Shown: positions 1 to 7,513, counted from the stretch's first letter. The stretch is DNA of 16,608 nt from Bacteroidota bacterium (GCA_004356265.1 SMXK01000102.1:1-16608), one strand, 5' to 3'. Program-made: numbers and translations. The notes: generated by a model not told the origin, from the sequence alone.

Positions 1-396
1 AGAGCCACCTTTCGCGCCGCCCATTGGTAGTGTGGTGAGGCTGTTTTTCAGAATCTGCTCGAAGGCGAGAAATTTCAGTATTCCAAGGTTTACGGAAGGA
101 TGAAATCGCAACCCGCCCTTGTAGGGCCCGATCGCTCCGTTAAATTGGATTCGGTAGCCCCGGTTTACCCGAATGGCTCCCTCATCATCCTGCCAGGTAA
201 CTCTGAACATGACTACCCGATCTGGCTCCGTCAATCGCTGAAGAATCTGACCCTCCATATATTCAGGATGGTCTTCAAGAAATGGCCATAATGTTTCCAC
301 AACCTCATCAACAGCCTGTATAAACTCCGGCTGGCCGGGGTTTTTGTATCTGAGAGTGTCCATAAAGGACTGATGTGATTCCTGTCTCAATTCCAT
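1..396 (-). CDS. gdhA: NADP-type glutamate dehydrogenase, N-terminal part (cut by left edge)
   Basis: Catalyses the reversible amination of 2-oxoglutarate to glutamate in the cytoplasm, joining ammonium assimilation to the TCA cycle. The minus strand from the ATG at 396 gives 132 codons that run off the window at base 1. The translation starts MELRQESHQSFMDTL and carries the family blocks VDEVVETLWPFL, QRLTEPDRVVMFRV, GPYKGGLRFHPSVN, ILKFLAFEQILKNSLTTLP and MGGAKGGS. This order follows the hexameric NADP-dependent enzymes such as E. coli GdhA closely, including the KGG substrate-binding lysine region. The full enzyme is about 450 residues, so roughly 70 percent is missing. The start is supported by an AGGAGA ribosome-binding site four bases upstream. 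The gene lies 303 bp downstream of pyrB on the same strand and probably has its own promoter. Confidence 0.96.
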   Translation of the reverse strand, partial: MELRQESHQSFMDTLRYKNPGQPEFIQAVDEVVETLWPFLEDHPEYMEGQILQRLTEPDRVVMFRVTWQDDEGAIRVNRGYRIQFNGAIGPYKGGLRFHPSVNLGILKFLAFEQILKNSLTTLPMGGAKGGS

Positions 397-400
397 GGGA

Positions 401-406
401 TCTCCT
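401..406 (-). promoter_or_regulatory. Ribosome-binding site of gdhA
   Basis: AGGAGA on the minus strand, four bases before the ATG at 396. It decides the gdhA start and is the clearest Shine-Dalgarno sequence in the window; most other genes here show none. Confidence 0.7.
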
Positions 407-658
407 GCTTGTCAACTGATAAATGCGAGGGAACTGGACACACATACTTGCGCGTGTCATGAATGATCTCTGGACGGCGTCGGGATATATGGACTCTTGC
501 AGAATAACAACGATGGCCACCGGACCAACTAAAAAGTGGTCACGCGAAGCACAAGCTTTCAAATATGACTGTATAAATTGCGTAACAGAATGCCGGTTAG
601 TCCCGGGATACGGCGGTGCAGCACAATTAGCAGACCAATCGTTAATCCGACTGGACGG

Positions 659-687
659 AAAATACCTGCCACGAGAGCTTATGTCAA
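659..687 (-). promoter_or_regulatory. Candidate sigma-70-type promoter upstream of gdhA
   Basis: On the minus strand TTGACA (687-682) is followed after exactly 17 bases by TATTTT (664-659). The -35 is a perfect consensus match and the -10 matches at four of six positions. It begins 12 bases past the pyrB stop and points at gdhA. FCB-group housekeeping promoters often differ from this consensus (a TAnnTTTG -7 element is usual in Bacteroidota), so the match is suggestive only. Confidence 0.35.
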
Positions 688-699
688 GGAAAATGCAGA

Positions 700-1671
700 T
701 CAACCGTCTGGCTGGGCTCGCGTCCCTGAAAGTAAAAAGAGGACGGCCATCCGTACGGCGACTCCGTTCGTGACCTGATCCAGAATAAGAGCCCTCTCAT
801 GATCAACGACCTTGCTTTCAAGCTCGACACCCCGGTTTACGGGTCCTGGATGCATTATTAACAAATCCGGATGTGCCTCGAGATGGCTCATTTTTATGCC
901 AAACAGCTCATGGTATTCGCGAAGACTGGGCAGCCGGTTGCTCCCCTGTCTCTCGAGTTGAATCCGCAACGCCATCGCCACATCACAGCCTTCGAGCGCT
1001 TCGTCCAGACTGTGGGTAATTCTCACACCACCTCGATCAACCAGCCGGTCAAGTTCGACGGGCATTAGAGTACTCGGACCACATAACGTTACGTTGGCCC
1101 CGAGCGTTGTCAACCCGTACACGTTCGAACGAGCTACGCGGCTGTGCATAATGTCTCCGATAATTGAAACATTCAGTCCCCTGAAGGTCTCAAATTTATC
1201 CGACATCGTGAGGAGATCCAACAAGGCCTGCGTCGGATGTTCATGGGCTCCATCACCCGCATTGATTACGGCAGAAGGCACACATTGCGTCAGGAAATGC
1301 GCAGCTCCCGGGCTTTTGTGCCTCACCACAACCATGTCGAGCTGCATGGCTTCAATATTTTGTGCGGTGTCTTTAAGCGATTCTCCTTTTGAAACAGAAG
1401 ACCCGGACGCCGAAAAGTTTACGGTGTCTGCAGATAACCTCTTTTCCGCAAGTTCAAAGGAGATTCGGGTCCGCGTTGAGGCCTCATAAAAAAGATTTAC
1501 AACGGTCGTTCCCCTCAAAGTCGGTACGCGCCGGATTGGGCGGTAAAGAACTTCCCTGAATTGTCGGGCAGTGGCCAGAATCAGTTCGATTTCCTTGTCC
1601 GAATAATCAACCAACCCGAGCAAATGTTTGTGGCTCAGCTCGCTTATCTGTGTATCGGGCGTCTGTGTCAC
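700..1671 (-). CDS. pyrB: Aspartate carbamoyltransferase, catalytic chain
   Basis: Condenses carbamoyl phosphate with aspartate to N-carbamoyl-aspartate, the committed step of pyrimidine synthesis, in the cytoplasm. The 323-residue product is the family's usual size plus a short tail. Carbamoyl-phosphate and aspartate site motifs are intact: STRTR at 65-69, SKGES at 94-98 with the active-site lysine, HPTQALLD at 145-152, GDIMHSRVARSN at 172-183 and HPGPVNRGVE at 274-283. The start is a GTG whose GTGA overlaps the pyrR stop codon by four bases, so the two genes are probably translationally coupled. No regulatory chain gene (pyrI) and no dihydroorotase-like pyrC or pyrX lies nearby. That suggests an unregulated catalytic trimer, but only within this window. 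Confidence 0.97.
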   Translation of the reverse strand: MTQTPDTQISELSHKHLLGLVDYSDKEIELILATARQFREVLYRPIRRVPTLRGTTVVNLFYEASTRTRISFELAEKRLSADTVNFSASGSSVSKGESLKDTAQNIEAMQLDMVVVRHKSPGAAHFLTQCVPSAVINAGDGAHEHPTQALLDLLTMSDKFETFRGLNVSIIGDIMHSRVARSNVYGLTTLGANVTLCGPSTLMPVELDRLVDRGGVRITHSLDEALEGCDVAMALRIQLERQGSNRLPSLREYHELFGIKMSHLEAHPDLLIMHPGPVNRGVELESKVVDHERALILDQVTNGVAVRMAVLFLLSGTRAQPDG

Positions 1672-2249
1672 GCGCTCTCTTCTTTTTGATTACGTTCGAC
1701 AAGCCAAACACCTTCACGGTCGTCAATCTCGCGCAAGCGCACTCGGATCTCTTCTCCTTGAAATGTGGGCACTTTCTGACCGACAAAATCAGCCCTGATG
1801 GGCAATTCTCTCAAGCCCCGATCAATGATCACAAGAAATTTCACAGACGCCGGACGCCCCATATCCATGAGCGCATCAAGAGCCGCTCTCGTGGTTCGGC
1901 CGGTAAAAAGGACATCGTCAATGAGTACCAGATGCCGTTCAGAAATATCGAATTCTATATTCGTTTCCCGAACGACAGGTTGTTTCAGTCTCAGACGAAA
2001 GTCGTCCCGGTACATGGTTGCATCCAGCACACCGAGTGGAATATCGATTCCTTCTACCGCCGCGATCTTGGCTTTCAACCGACTGGCAATGTAAACCCCG
2101 CGAAGCTGCATCCCGATCAAACCGACATTCACACTACCAAGATTGTCAATCGCAAACGTCTCAACGATCTGCCGCGCCATTCGATCGAGGGTACGATCCA
2201 GGTCGCGTTCGTCCATCAGTTGGGCTTTGATGATATCGGAGGACTCCAT
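1668..2249 (-). CDS. pyrR: Bifunctional pyr operon regulator / uracil phosphoribosyltransferase
   Basis: PyrR-family proteins bind pyr mRNA in response to UMP/UTP and also convert uracil plus PRPP to UMP. The 193-residue product has the family's N-terminal KAQLMDERDLDRTLDR, then LGVLDATMYRDD (72-83), then the PRPP-binding loop VLIDDVLFTGRTT (108-120), and the late VPTFQGEEIRVRL segment. It is slightly longer than typical PyrR (about 180). The ATG at 2249 is chosen because the next methionine (codon 12) would cut the conserved N-terminal helix. No Shine-Dalgarno is visible. It is the first gene of a pyrR-pyrB pair overlapping by 4 bp. No sequence like the Bacillus PyrR-binding loop is visible upstream, so whether it regulates RNA here or acts mainly as a phosphoribosyltransferase is open. 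Confidence 0.95.
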   Translation of the reverse strand: MESSDIIKAQLMDERDLDRTLDRMARQIVETFAIDNLGSVNVGLIGMQLRGVYIASRLKAKIAAVEGIDIPLGVLDATMYRDDFRLRLKQPVVRETNIEFDISERHLVLIDDVLFTGRTTRAALDALMDMGRPASVKFLVIIDRGLRELPIRADFVGQKVPTFQGEEIRVRLREIDDREGVWLVERNQKEESA

Positions 2250-2449
2250 AAACCGGAAGTTACTGCATTTTCATTCTCAAAAAATGGCACATTCGGAGTG
2301 GAAACATTGTAGAGAGTGTGAATTCAACCATGGATTACTAAATCCAAGCCCTGAATCGTTGCTGCTTCTGGCGAGCGGATGGAACTCAGCACCCTTTGTC
2401 CGTAATATCAGCACTCGATTTTCCATCCCAGACATCCGGTGTTTGACCG
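2250..2449. promoter_or_regulatory. Divergent intergenic region between pyrR and the DUF58 gene
   Basis: These 200 bases separate two divergent transcription units and must hold both promoters unless a unit is read from elsewhere. A perfect 6-base inverted repeat with a 4-base loop, TGGATT-ACTA-AATCCA, lies at 2331-2346. On the minus strand a -10-like TACAAT sits at 2311-2306, but without a matching -35. I see no PyrR-type attenuator and no terminator hairpin. Promoter positions are not resolved. Confidence 0.4.
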
Positions 2450-3382
2450 TTGAGTACCGCCACTTCTTCCCTTCGATTTCTCGATCCGCAGTTCATTTCC
2501 CAGCTCGCCAATATGGAGATGCGTGCGCGTCTGATCGTGGAAGGATTTATTACCGGTCTCCACAAAAGCCCCTACCACGGCTTTTCAGTAGAGTTTGCAG
2601 AACATCGCCCGTACAACCCCGGCGATGAACTGCGCCATGTGGACTGGAAAGTATACGCCAAGACGGACCGGTACTATGTTAAACAGTATGAGGAAGAGAC
2701 AAATCTGAAGCACTATGTAGTGCTCGACACGTCGCCTTCAATGCGTTACAAACACGCATCGAAATTGAGTAAGCTGGAATACGGCGCCTATCTGGCGGGT
2801 GCCCTTCACTACATGATGATCAAACAACGAGATGCTTCAGGGCTTATTGCATTTGATGAATCAGTGCACACACTCATGCCCGCGAAGAGCAATACCGGAT
2901 ATGTGCGCAACCTGCTGGCAAAGTTAGAGCAGTTAACGAACCAGGATCCAGCGGGGAACCGGACTTCTGCGGCGGCTGTCCTGGACGAGATAGCTGAACG
3001 GATCTCACGGCGGTCAATGGTGGTCATCATCACCGATCTTTTTGAAAATGTAGCTGAACATGAGTCGTTGCTGAACGCCTTAAGACACTTGCGGTACCGG
3101 GGTCATGAGGTCTTAGTTTTCCACATCCTGGAATCTGAAACAGAACGCAAATTCAAGTTTCCCGACGTACCCACCCGATTCGTGGATATGGAAACGGGAG
3201 AGGAAATGTCTCTTCAGCCCGCACAGTTAAAAGAAAATTATACTGCCGCAATGAAAGCGTTCTCTGAACGTTTTAAGCTTCGTTGTCGCGAGCGGAATAT
3301 TGACTTTATTGAGCTTGATACAGCCGAGTCATATAGCACCGCTCTACTCGCGTATTTGAACAAAAGAAACAAACTATCATGA
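2450..3382 (+). CDS. DUF58 family protein with von Willebrand A-type fold
   Basis: DUF58 proteins are cytoplasmic vWA-like proteins usually found with MoxR-type AAA ATPases; their exact role is unsettled. The 310-residue product shows the family's N-terminal block RARLIVEGFITGLHKSPYHG (25-44), then FAEHRPYNPGDELRHVDWK (49-67). A MIDAS-like DTSPSM follows at 93-98 (D93, S95, S97), with a threonine near 172 and ITDLF at 194-198 as likely further metal-site positions. The start is TTG: an in-frame TGA lies two codons upstream, and the next methionines fall inside the conserved block. No ribosome-binding site is visible. It overlaps the M28 peptidase gene by four bases (ATGA), implying coupled expression. 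No moxR gene is in view, which is unusual for this family. Confidence 0.93.
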   Translation: MSTATSSLRFLDPQFISQLANMEMRARLIVEGFITGLHKSPYHGFSVEFAEHRPYNPGDELRHVDWKVYAKTDRYYVKQYEEETNLKHYVVLDTSPSMRYKHASKLSKLEYGAYLAGALHYMMIKQRDASGLIAFDESVHTLMPAKSNTGYVRNLLAKLEQLTNQDPAGNRTSAAAVLDEIAERISRRSMVVIITDLFENVAEHESLLNALRHLRYRGHEVLVFHILESETERKFKFPDVPTRFVDMETGEEMSLQPAQLKENYTAAMKAFSERFKLRCRERNIDFIELDTAESYSTALLAYLNKRNKLS

Positions 3383-5169
3383 TATTAAGATATCGCCGGC
3401 GGATTGCTGCCCTATCGCTTATATGTTTTGTCCTGAGCTTATGTTTTACGCAGGATGCGTCGGCCCAGAACTCAGACAGGAGCAACGATTCGGCCACATC
3501 CAGTCGCGTACCAACAGTGTACGAAGACCCTGAGTTGGTGATGGAATACCAGAAATCGATAACCGCTGACGACCTTGCTGCCCATTTGTATCTGTTTGCG
3601 TCCGACTTTTTTGAAGGTCGGGAGACATCTACTAGGGGACAAAAACTTGCGGCTGGGTACCTGGCGTCCCAGTACAGAAAAATGGGGATCGCTGCGAAGG
3701 GAACCGCTCCGAATTCCGGACCTCGTGATCCGGCTGCGTATTTCCAGCTCGTTCCTCTCTACGGATCGAAAATTGCATCTTCCAATATTGTCGTGACCTC
3801 TGGGGGATCGGAAATTGGTTCGAGCACATTCTCGTCGGGAGATATTGACGGACACTCCTACCTCATGTTTGGCGAAGCGCCGGCGGTTTCAGGCAGTGTT
3901 GTATTTGGCGGATACGGCATTGCAGATGACGATCTTGGCTATAACGATTATGCAGCCCTTGAATCTGCAGGGATTTCGTACACCGACGGGTGGCTCATGA
4001 TTTTAGCAGACGAGCCACTATCAGGGCCTGAAAAAAGCATGCTCTCTACCGAAGACGGTGCTCCATCTCGCTGGACGACTAATCGTTTCGACAAACTGCG
4101 ATACATGATGAGTTCCACCCCGAAAGGCGTACTCATCGTTGGCGACACGAGCCCGCGAGAGAAGTCATCTGTGAAAGAACGAGCGATGAAAGCTGGCAAA
4201 GGTCTTGACGGCGTCGGTAGCTTATCGTTGACCCCCCCGGACGCCGATGGCGGTCAGCGTAGGAGTTTTCCACCAATGTTTGTCATATCAAGTGAATTCG
4301 CCAATACCATCTTGGCGACATCGGGCAGGACGGTTGAATCTATCCAGAAAGAAATCAACGGTTCTCTAAAACCGGTTGTTTTCGTACTGGATGATGTCCA
4401 GATTTCAAGCACAATTAAGATGGACACATATGAGGCCGAATCTGAAAACGTAGTGGCATTTATTGAAGGGTCCGACCCTGTTTTGAAGCACGAATATGTT
4501 GTCATTTCCTCTCATTACGACCATATAGGCATGGATGAATCGGCGGAAGGCGATGGAATTAACAATGGAGCGGACGACGATGGCTCCGGGACCGTTGCAG
4601 TTCTCGAGATTGCCGAAGCGTTCGAGAAAGCCAGGCGCGACGGTGTTGGACCGCGCCGGTCTATTTTGTTTCTGAATGTAACAGGAGAAGAAAAAGGTCT
4701 TTTAGGCTCAGCGTATTACACGGACACCGAACCAATCGTGCCGCTCGAAAAAACAGTCACAAATTTGAATATCGATATGATCGGTCGTATTGACCCAACA
4801 CACCCGGGCAAGGACGACTATTACGTTTATATCATTGGGTCAAATTTGATATCCCAAGAATTACATGATATAAATCAACGCGTAAATGAGCTGACGAAGA
4901 TAAATCTTGATCTGAACGAGCGATTCAATTCTAAAGATGATCCCAATCAATTTTATCGTCGTTCAGACCATTGGAATTTTGGCAAACACAATATTCCGTT
5001 CATTTTCTTCTTCACGGGGACGCACGACGATTACCATGGCGTTGGCGATGAACCGGACAAAATTGAATACGAGAGACTGGCTAAAATTACGCAATTGATA
5101 TTTGCAACCGCGTGGCAGGTAGCCAATCAGGACAAGGTTCCTGAAGTATCAGGCGAAGGGTTCAAATAG
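3379..5169 (+). CDS. Exported M28 family zinc aminopeptidase with PA-like insert
   Basis: M28 enzymes are two-zinc exopeptidases that remove N-terminal residues from peptides. Residues 1-29 form a signal peptide (arginine-rich start, hydrophobic LICFVLSLCF, ASA-Q cleavage site), so it acts outside the cytoplasm. Zinc ligands and the catalytic acid are recognisable: H379 in SSHYDHIG, D399 in NGADDDGSG, E437/E438 in TGEEKGLLGS, D466 in NIDMIGR and H553 in DYHGVGDEPD. The segment from about 130 to 300, between the N-terminal helices and the catalytic core, probably holds a protease-associated (PA) domain. At 596 residues it fits PA-containing M28 members. Translation starts inside the DUF58 stop (ATGA). 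The next gene converges, with only nine bases between stop codons. The substrate is unknown; nutritional peptide uptake is the usual guess. Confidence 0.95.
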   Translation: MILRYRRRIAALSLICFVLSLCFTQDASAQNSDRSNDSATSSRVPTVYEDPELVMEYQKSITADDLAAHLYLFASDFFEGRETSTRGQKLAAGYLASQYRKMGIAAKGTAPNSGPRDPAAYFQLVPLYGSKIASSNIVVTSGGSEIGSSTFSSGDIDGHSYLMFGEAPAVSGSVVFGGYGIADDDLGYNDYAALESAGISYTDGWLMILADEPLSGPEKSMLSTEDGAPSRWTTNRFDKLRYMMSSTPKGVLIVGDTSPREKSSVKERAMKAGKGLDGVGSLSLTPPDADGGQRRSFPPMFVISSEFANTILATSGRTVESIQKEINGSLKPVVFVLDDVQISSTIKMDTYEAESENVVAFIEGSDPVLKHEYVVISSHYDHIGMDESAEGDGINNGADDDGSGTVAVLEIAEAFEKARRDGVGPRRSILFLNVTGEEKGLLGSAYYTDTEPIVPLEKTVTNLNIDMIGRIDPTHPGKDDYYVYIIGSNLISQELHDINQRVNELTKINLDLNERFNSKDDPNQFYRRSDHWNFGKHNIPFIFFFTGTHDDYHGVGDEPDKIEYERLAKITQLIFATAWQVANQDKVPEVSGEGFK

Positions 5170-5173
5170 GGGT

Positions 5174-5189
5174 TTCGCTTAAGAGCGAA
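5174..5189. other. Short inverted repeat at the junction of two convergent genes
   Basis: TTCGCT-TAAG-AGCGAA makes a 6-base stem with a 4-base loop. It covers the stop codon of the NifU-like gene and lies just after the stop of the M28 peptidase gene. It could help end transcription in either direction, but there is no T-run after it, so it is weak as an intrinsic terminator. Confidence 0.25.
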
Positions 5190-5418
5190 CGGCCTCGACA
5201 CGCGTAATTTCAGGTGCGTGGTGTCTTACAGCTTGCTCGATACCTGCTCGAAGGGTCATTGTACTCATCGGGCAGGTTTCGCAAGCGCCGAGTAACTCTA
5301 CCTCGACTACCATATCCGGGGTTATACCAACCAGACGGACGCTGCCTCCATCGGCCATTAAATACGGCCTCAGGGATTCGAGAGCTTCTTCGACTTTTTC
5401 TTTGAGGTGCGGGTCCAT
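5179..5418 (-). CDS. NifU-like C-terminal domain (Nfu-type) Fe-S scaffold or carrier
   Basis: Small Nfu-type proteins hold a bridging [4Fe-4S] cluster and pass it to apoproteins. From the ATG at 5418 the product has 79 residues, matching a stand-alone NifU C-terminal domain. It has the helix KEKVEEALESLRPYLMADGG, the strand segment MVVEVELLGACETCPMSTMTL with the cluster-binding CETC, and GIEQAVRHHAPEITRVEAV. A longer reading from a TTG at 5469 would add 17 residues that do not resemble the family, so the ATG is preferred. It lies 88 bp downstream of mrp, another Fe-S carrier, on the same strand. An inverted repeat in that gap could set the two apart in expression. Confidence 0.93.
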   Translation of the reverse strand: MDPHLKEKVEEALESLRPYLMADGGSVRLVGITPDMVVEVELLGACETCPMSTMTLRAGIEQAVRHHAPEITRVEAVRS

Positions 5419-5482
5419 TCGGCGCGCTGATGAGTGGTACCAGAGGATATCTGTTTCAGAACAGGTCAAACGCTCTGATTTC

Positions 5483-5506
5483 GAAAAAGATCGGTTGTGC
5501 TTTTTC
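5483..5506 (-). other. 7-base inverted repeat right after the mrp stop codon
   Basis: On the minus strand GAAAAAG and CTTTTTC flank a 10-base loop, starting at the base after the mrp TAG. The stem is nearly all A-T, so as RNA it is weak. The T-run forms one arm rather than a tail, so it is not a classic terminator. It could mark processing or partial termination between mrp and the NifU-like gene. Confidence 0.3.
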
Positions 5507-6655
5507 CTAGCGGCGTGTTATTTCGATTATTTCCGTCCGAGCTTCTGTCGCATTTCGAATAAAACACCGCCGGGCGATGTCTTTTGCCAGCGCAGTAAAT
5601 GCAGCATGACCGTCGTCGCGCGCGGCCAGCGGATAACCATCGTCACACGACTCGCGCAGATCGGGATCTAGGGGCAGTTCGCCCAGGAACGGCACTTGGA
5701 GCTCTCCAGCCAGTCGGCGCGCTCCGCCCTCGCCGAAAATATAATATTTCTTCTCCGGAGAATCCGGGGGTGAAAACCACGACATATTTTCGATTAGTCC
5801 CAGCACCGGTACGTTTACCTGTTCGAACATGGCAACTCCCCTCCTGGCATCTGCAAGAGCCACTTTCTGAGGCGTAGAAACAATCACAGCGCCCGAAATC
5901 GAGACAGTTTGCACTATTGTCAGTTGAATATCGCCTGTACCCGGAGGCAAATCCAATATCAGGAAATCCAGATCTCCCCACGCAGTTTCCTTCAAGAATT
6001 GTTTTACCGCTCCAGAAACCATCGGGCCTCGCCAAACAACGGCTTTCTCCTGGTTCACTAAGAACCCCATAGAAAGAAGTTTTACTCCGTATTTCTCCAA
6101 CGGAATAATCTGTCGATCATCACCCACTTTAGGGCGTCCGCTCTCAAGACCAAACATGGTTGGAACTGACGGCCCATAAATGTCCGTATCGACAAGGCCA
6201 ACATCATATCCTTCCCGGGCAAGTGAAATAGCCAGATTCGCGGCCACAGTGCTTTTCCCGACACCCCCTTTTCCGGACGCCACCGCGATAATATTCGCTA
6301 TCCCATCGACGCTTCCGGAACTCGAGGAATCCCCATCGACAGTCACACCAGGTCCGAATCCGATCATTGCATTGTCAAGCTTAATGTCAATTTGGACATC
6401 GCCTGAAGACTGCCTCACAACCTCGCGGATACTTTGCTCGACCGAGCCCGTAAGTTTTGAGCCCGGGCGATTAAAGAATATCGTCATGCTGACCGAACCT
6501 GGTCTTACTTTCAGGTCTCGTACAAGGCCGAGGCGCACAATGTCTTTACCCGAATCCGGGTCGATGATCGTTGAAAGGGCGTCGATGACGAGTTCGAGAG
6601 AATGGGACACGTCGTATTCAGAATGGTGAAGTGAACGCAGGATCTGCGCTGACAC
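5507..6655 (-). CDS. mrp: Mrp/ApbC/NBP35-type Fe-S carrier ATPase with N-terminal DUF59
   Basis: ParA-like ATPase that carries and delivers Fe-S clusters in the cytoplasm. The 382-residue product begins with a DUF59 (MIP18-type) domain at about 20-95 (ALSTIIDPDSGKDIVRLGLV). It continues with a deviant Walker A loop SGKGGVGKST (127-136, signature lysine K129), DTDIYGPSVPTMFG (157-169) and LILDLPPGTGD (232-242). The CxxC normally found after the ENM block is absent: ENMSWFSPPDSPEKKYYIFG has no cysteine, and only C337 and C364 occur in the whole protein. From memory this CxxC-less form is usual in Bacteroidota-type Mrp. The start is a GTG seven bases after the prmA stop. A GTG at codon 16 is a possible alternative. 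Gene order prmA-mrp-nfu suggests an operon. Confidence 0.95.
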   Translation of the reverse strand: MSAQILRSLHHSEYDVSHSLELVIDALSTIIDPDSGKDIVRLGLVRDLKVRPGSVSMTIFFNRPGSKLTGSVEQSIREVVRQSSGDVQIDIKLDNAMIGFGPGVTVDGDSSSSGSVDGIANIIAVASGKGGVGKSTVAANLAISLAREGYDVGLVDTDIYGPSVPTMFGLESGRPKVGDDRQIIPLEKYGVKLLSMGFLVNQEKAVVWRGPMVSGAVKQFLKETAWGDLDFLILDLPPGTGDIQLTIVQTVSISGAVIVSTPQKVALADARRGVAMFEQVNVPVLGLIENMSWFSPPDSPEKKYYIFGEGGARRLAGELQVPFLGELPLDPDLRESCDDGYPLAARDDGHAAFTALAKDIARRCFIRNATEARTEIIEITRR

Positions 6656-6661
6656 GGCACG

Positions 6662-7513
6662 TTATCGGCCTTGTTCCGCTACTACTGACCACCACTCGCC
6701 CTCTGTTCTGATTTTCACAACGTCGAAAGAGTTATTTGTCAGAGCGTCTGTCATACGCGCTTCGTCCGAGATGAGAAGACCTGCCATAAGCAATCGGCCG
6801 CCGGGGGACAGCAGCGACCTGAAGCGAGGTAACATAGACAGCAATATTTCTCGATTGATATTGGCCATAATGAGATTGAAAGGACCTTCACCGGCTGCAT
6901 CCAATGAGCCCAATTTTACCGTGATTGGTCTACCAACACCGTTTCGGTGAATATTTTCTTCAGCGTTGGAGACACTCCAGCGATCGTTATCGATCGCCAG
7001 AATGTCGGATGCGTCCATTTTCGCAGCAGCAATTGACATAATTCCTGTCCCCGTACCTATATCCAGGACAGATCGAAACGGCCTGTTTTCTTCACTCAAG
7101 AGACTCAGCAATAGCCGGGTGCTTTCATGGTGCCCCGTTCCGAAACTCATTTTCGGGTCGATCTCAATAGTTATCAAACCCTCTTCTTGAGGCTCGGCGT
7201 GGTTCCAGGAGGGATGGATATAAAAGTTGCCTGCCTGAATCGGTTCGATGCCCTGCTCCCAGGCGGCATGCCAGTTCTGCTGGGCTATCGATGAAATCGA
7301 AACGATTGTCGAATAGCCGTACTCCAACAACGTTTTTCTAATCTTGAGGGCTACCGAGTCGTCCCAGTCTTTGTTTTTTATAAATGCATACAATTCAGAG
7401 TCTGTCTGTTCAAACCCTTCAACATCAAAATCAAGTAAGGCGGCTATCAAGAGGTCTTGATCGTCTCCTGAACATGAAAATCGTAAACAGATAAAAGCAT
7501 CGGAATCAATCAT
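6662..7513 (-). CDS. prmA: Ribosomal protein L11 methyltransferase
   Basis: SAM-dependent methyltransferase that trimethylates lysines and the N-terminus of ribosomal protein L11. From the ATG at 7513 the product has 283 residues, the family's normal size. It has an N-terminal substrate-binding domain (about 1-100) and a linker with WHAAWEQGIEPI. Next comes DPKMSFGTGHHEST (119-132), the SAM-binding VLDIGTGTGIMSIAAAK (149-165), AIDND as motif II and ANINREIL (217-224), the family's catalytic-loop motif in its FCB form. The frame stays open upstream to 7588, but those 25 residues are not family-like and would overlap the upstream repeat gene. The ATG also leaves a normal 41-base gap. No Shine-Dalgarno is seen. 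It is followed by mrp after six bases. Confidence 0.95.
   Translation of the reverse strand: MIDSDAFICLRFSCSGDDQDLLIAALLDFDVEGFEQTDSELYAFIKNKDWDDSVALKIRKTLLEYGYSTIVSISSIAQQNWHAAWEQGIEPIQAGNFYIHPSWNHAEPQEEGLITIEIDPKMSFGTGHHESTRLLLSLLSEENRPFRSVLDIGTGTGIMSIAAAKMDASDILAIDNDRWSVSNAEENIHRNGVGRPITVKLGSLDAAGEGPFNLIMANINREILLSMLPRFRSLLSPGGRLLMAGLLISDEARMTDALTNNSFDVVKIRTEGEWWSVVAEQGR

Larger units (their letters stand above)
397..699. other. Gene-free stretch between pyrB and gdhA
   Basis: These 303 bases hold no convincing gene. Open frames cross the stretch on both strands, but their translations look random in composition, have no recognisable motif, and at their ends run out of frame into gdhA or pyrB. 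What can be seen is a promoter-like TTGACA-N17-TATTTT near the pyrB end and the gdhA ribosome-binding site at the other end. A transcript from that promoter would have a leader of roughly 250 bases before gdhA. I see no T-rich intrinsic terminator after pyrB. Confidence 0.5.

Noticed and set aside
308..703. 131-codon open frame on the minus strand overlapping gdhA
   Set aside because: It covers the first 30 codons of gdhA in another frame, and gdhA is certain from its sequence. No recognisable motif.
423..773. Open frame on the plus strand across the gdhA-pyrB gap, with cysteines (CINCVTEC)
   Set aside because: No family motif or ribosome-binding site, and its end runs antisense through pyrB. 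Composition looks like chance translation.
1650..2312. 220-codon plus-strand frame antisense to pyrR
   Set aside because: Lies wholly opposite the well-supported pyrR gene; its composition reflects the complementary strand.
2250..2449. PyrR attenuator or anti-terminator in the pyrR leader
   Set aside because: No conserved PyrR-loop sequence and no GC hairpin followed by a T-run could be found; the run of A at about 2279-2284 has no stem before it.
5419..5469. Longer start (TTG at 5469) for the NifU-like protein
   Set aside because: The extra 17 residues do not match the family, and an ATG at 5418 sits right at the domain start.
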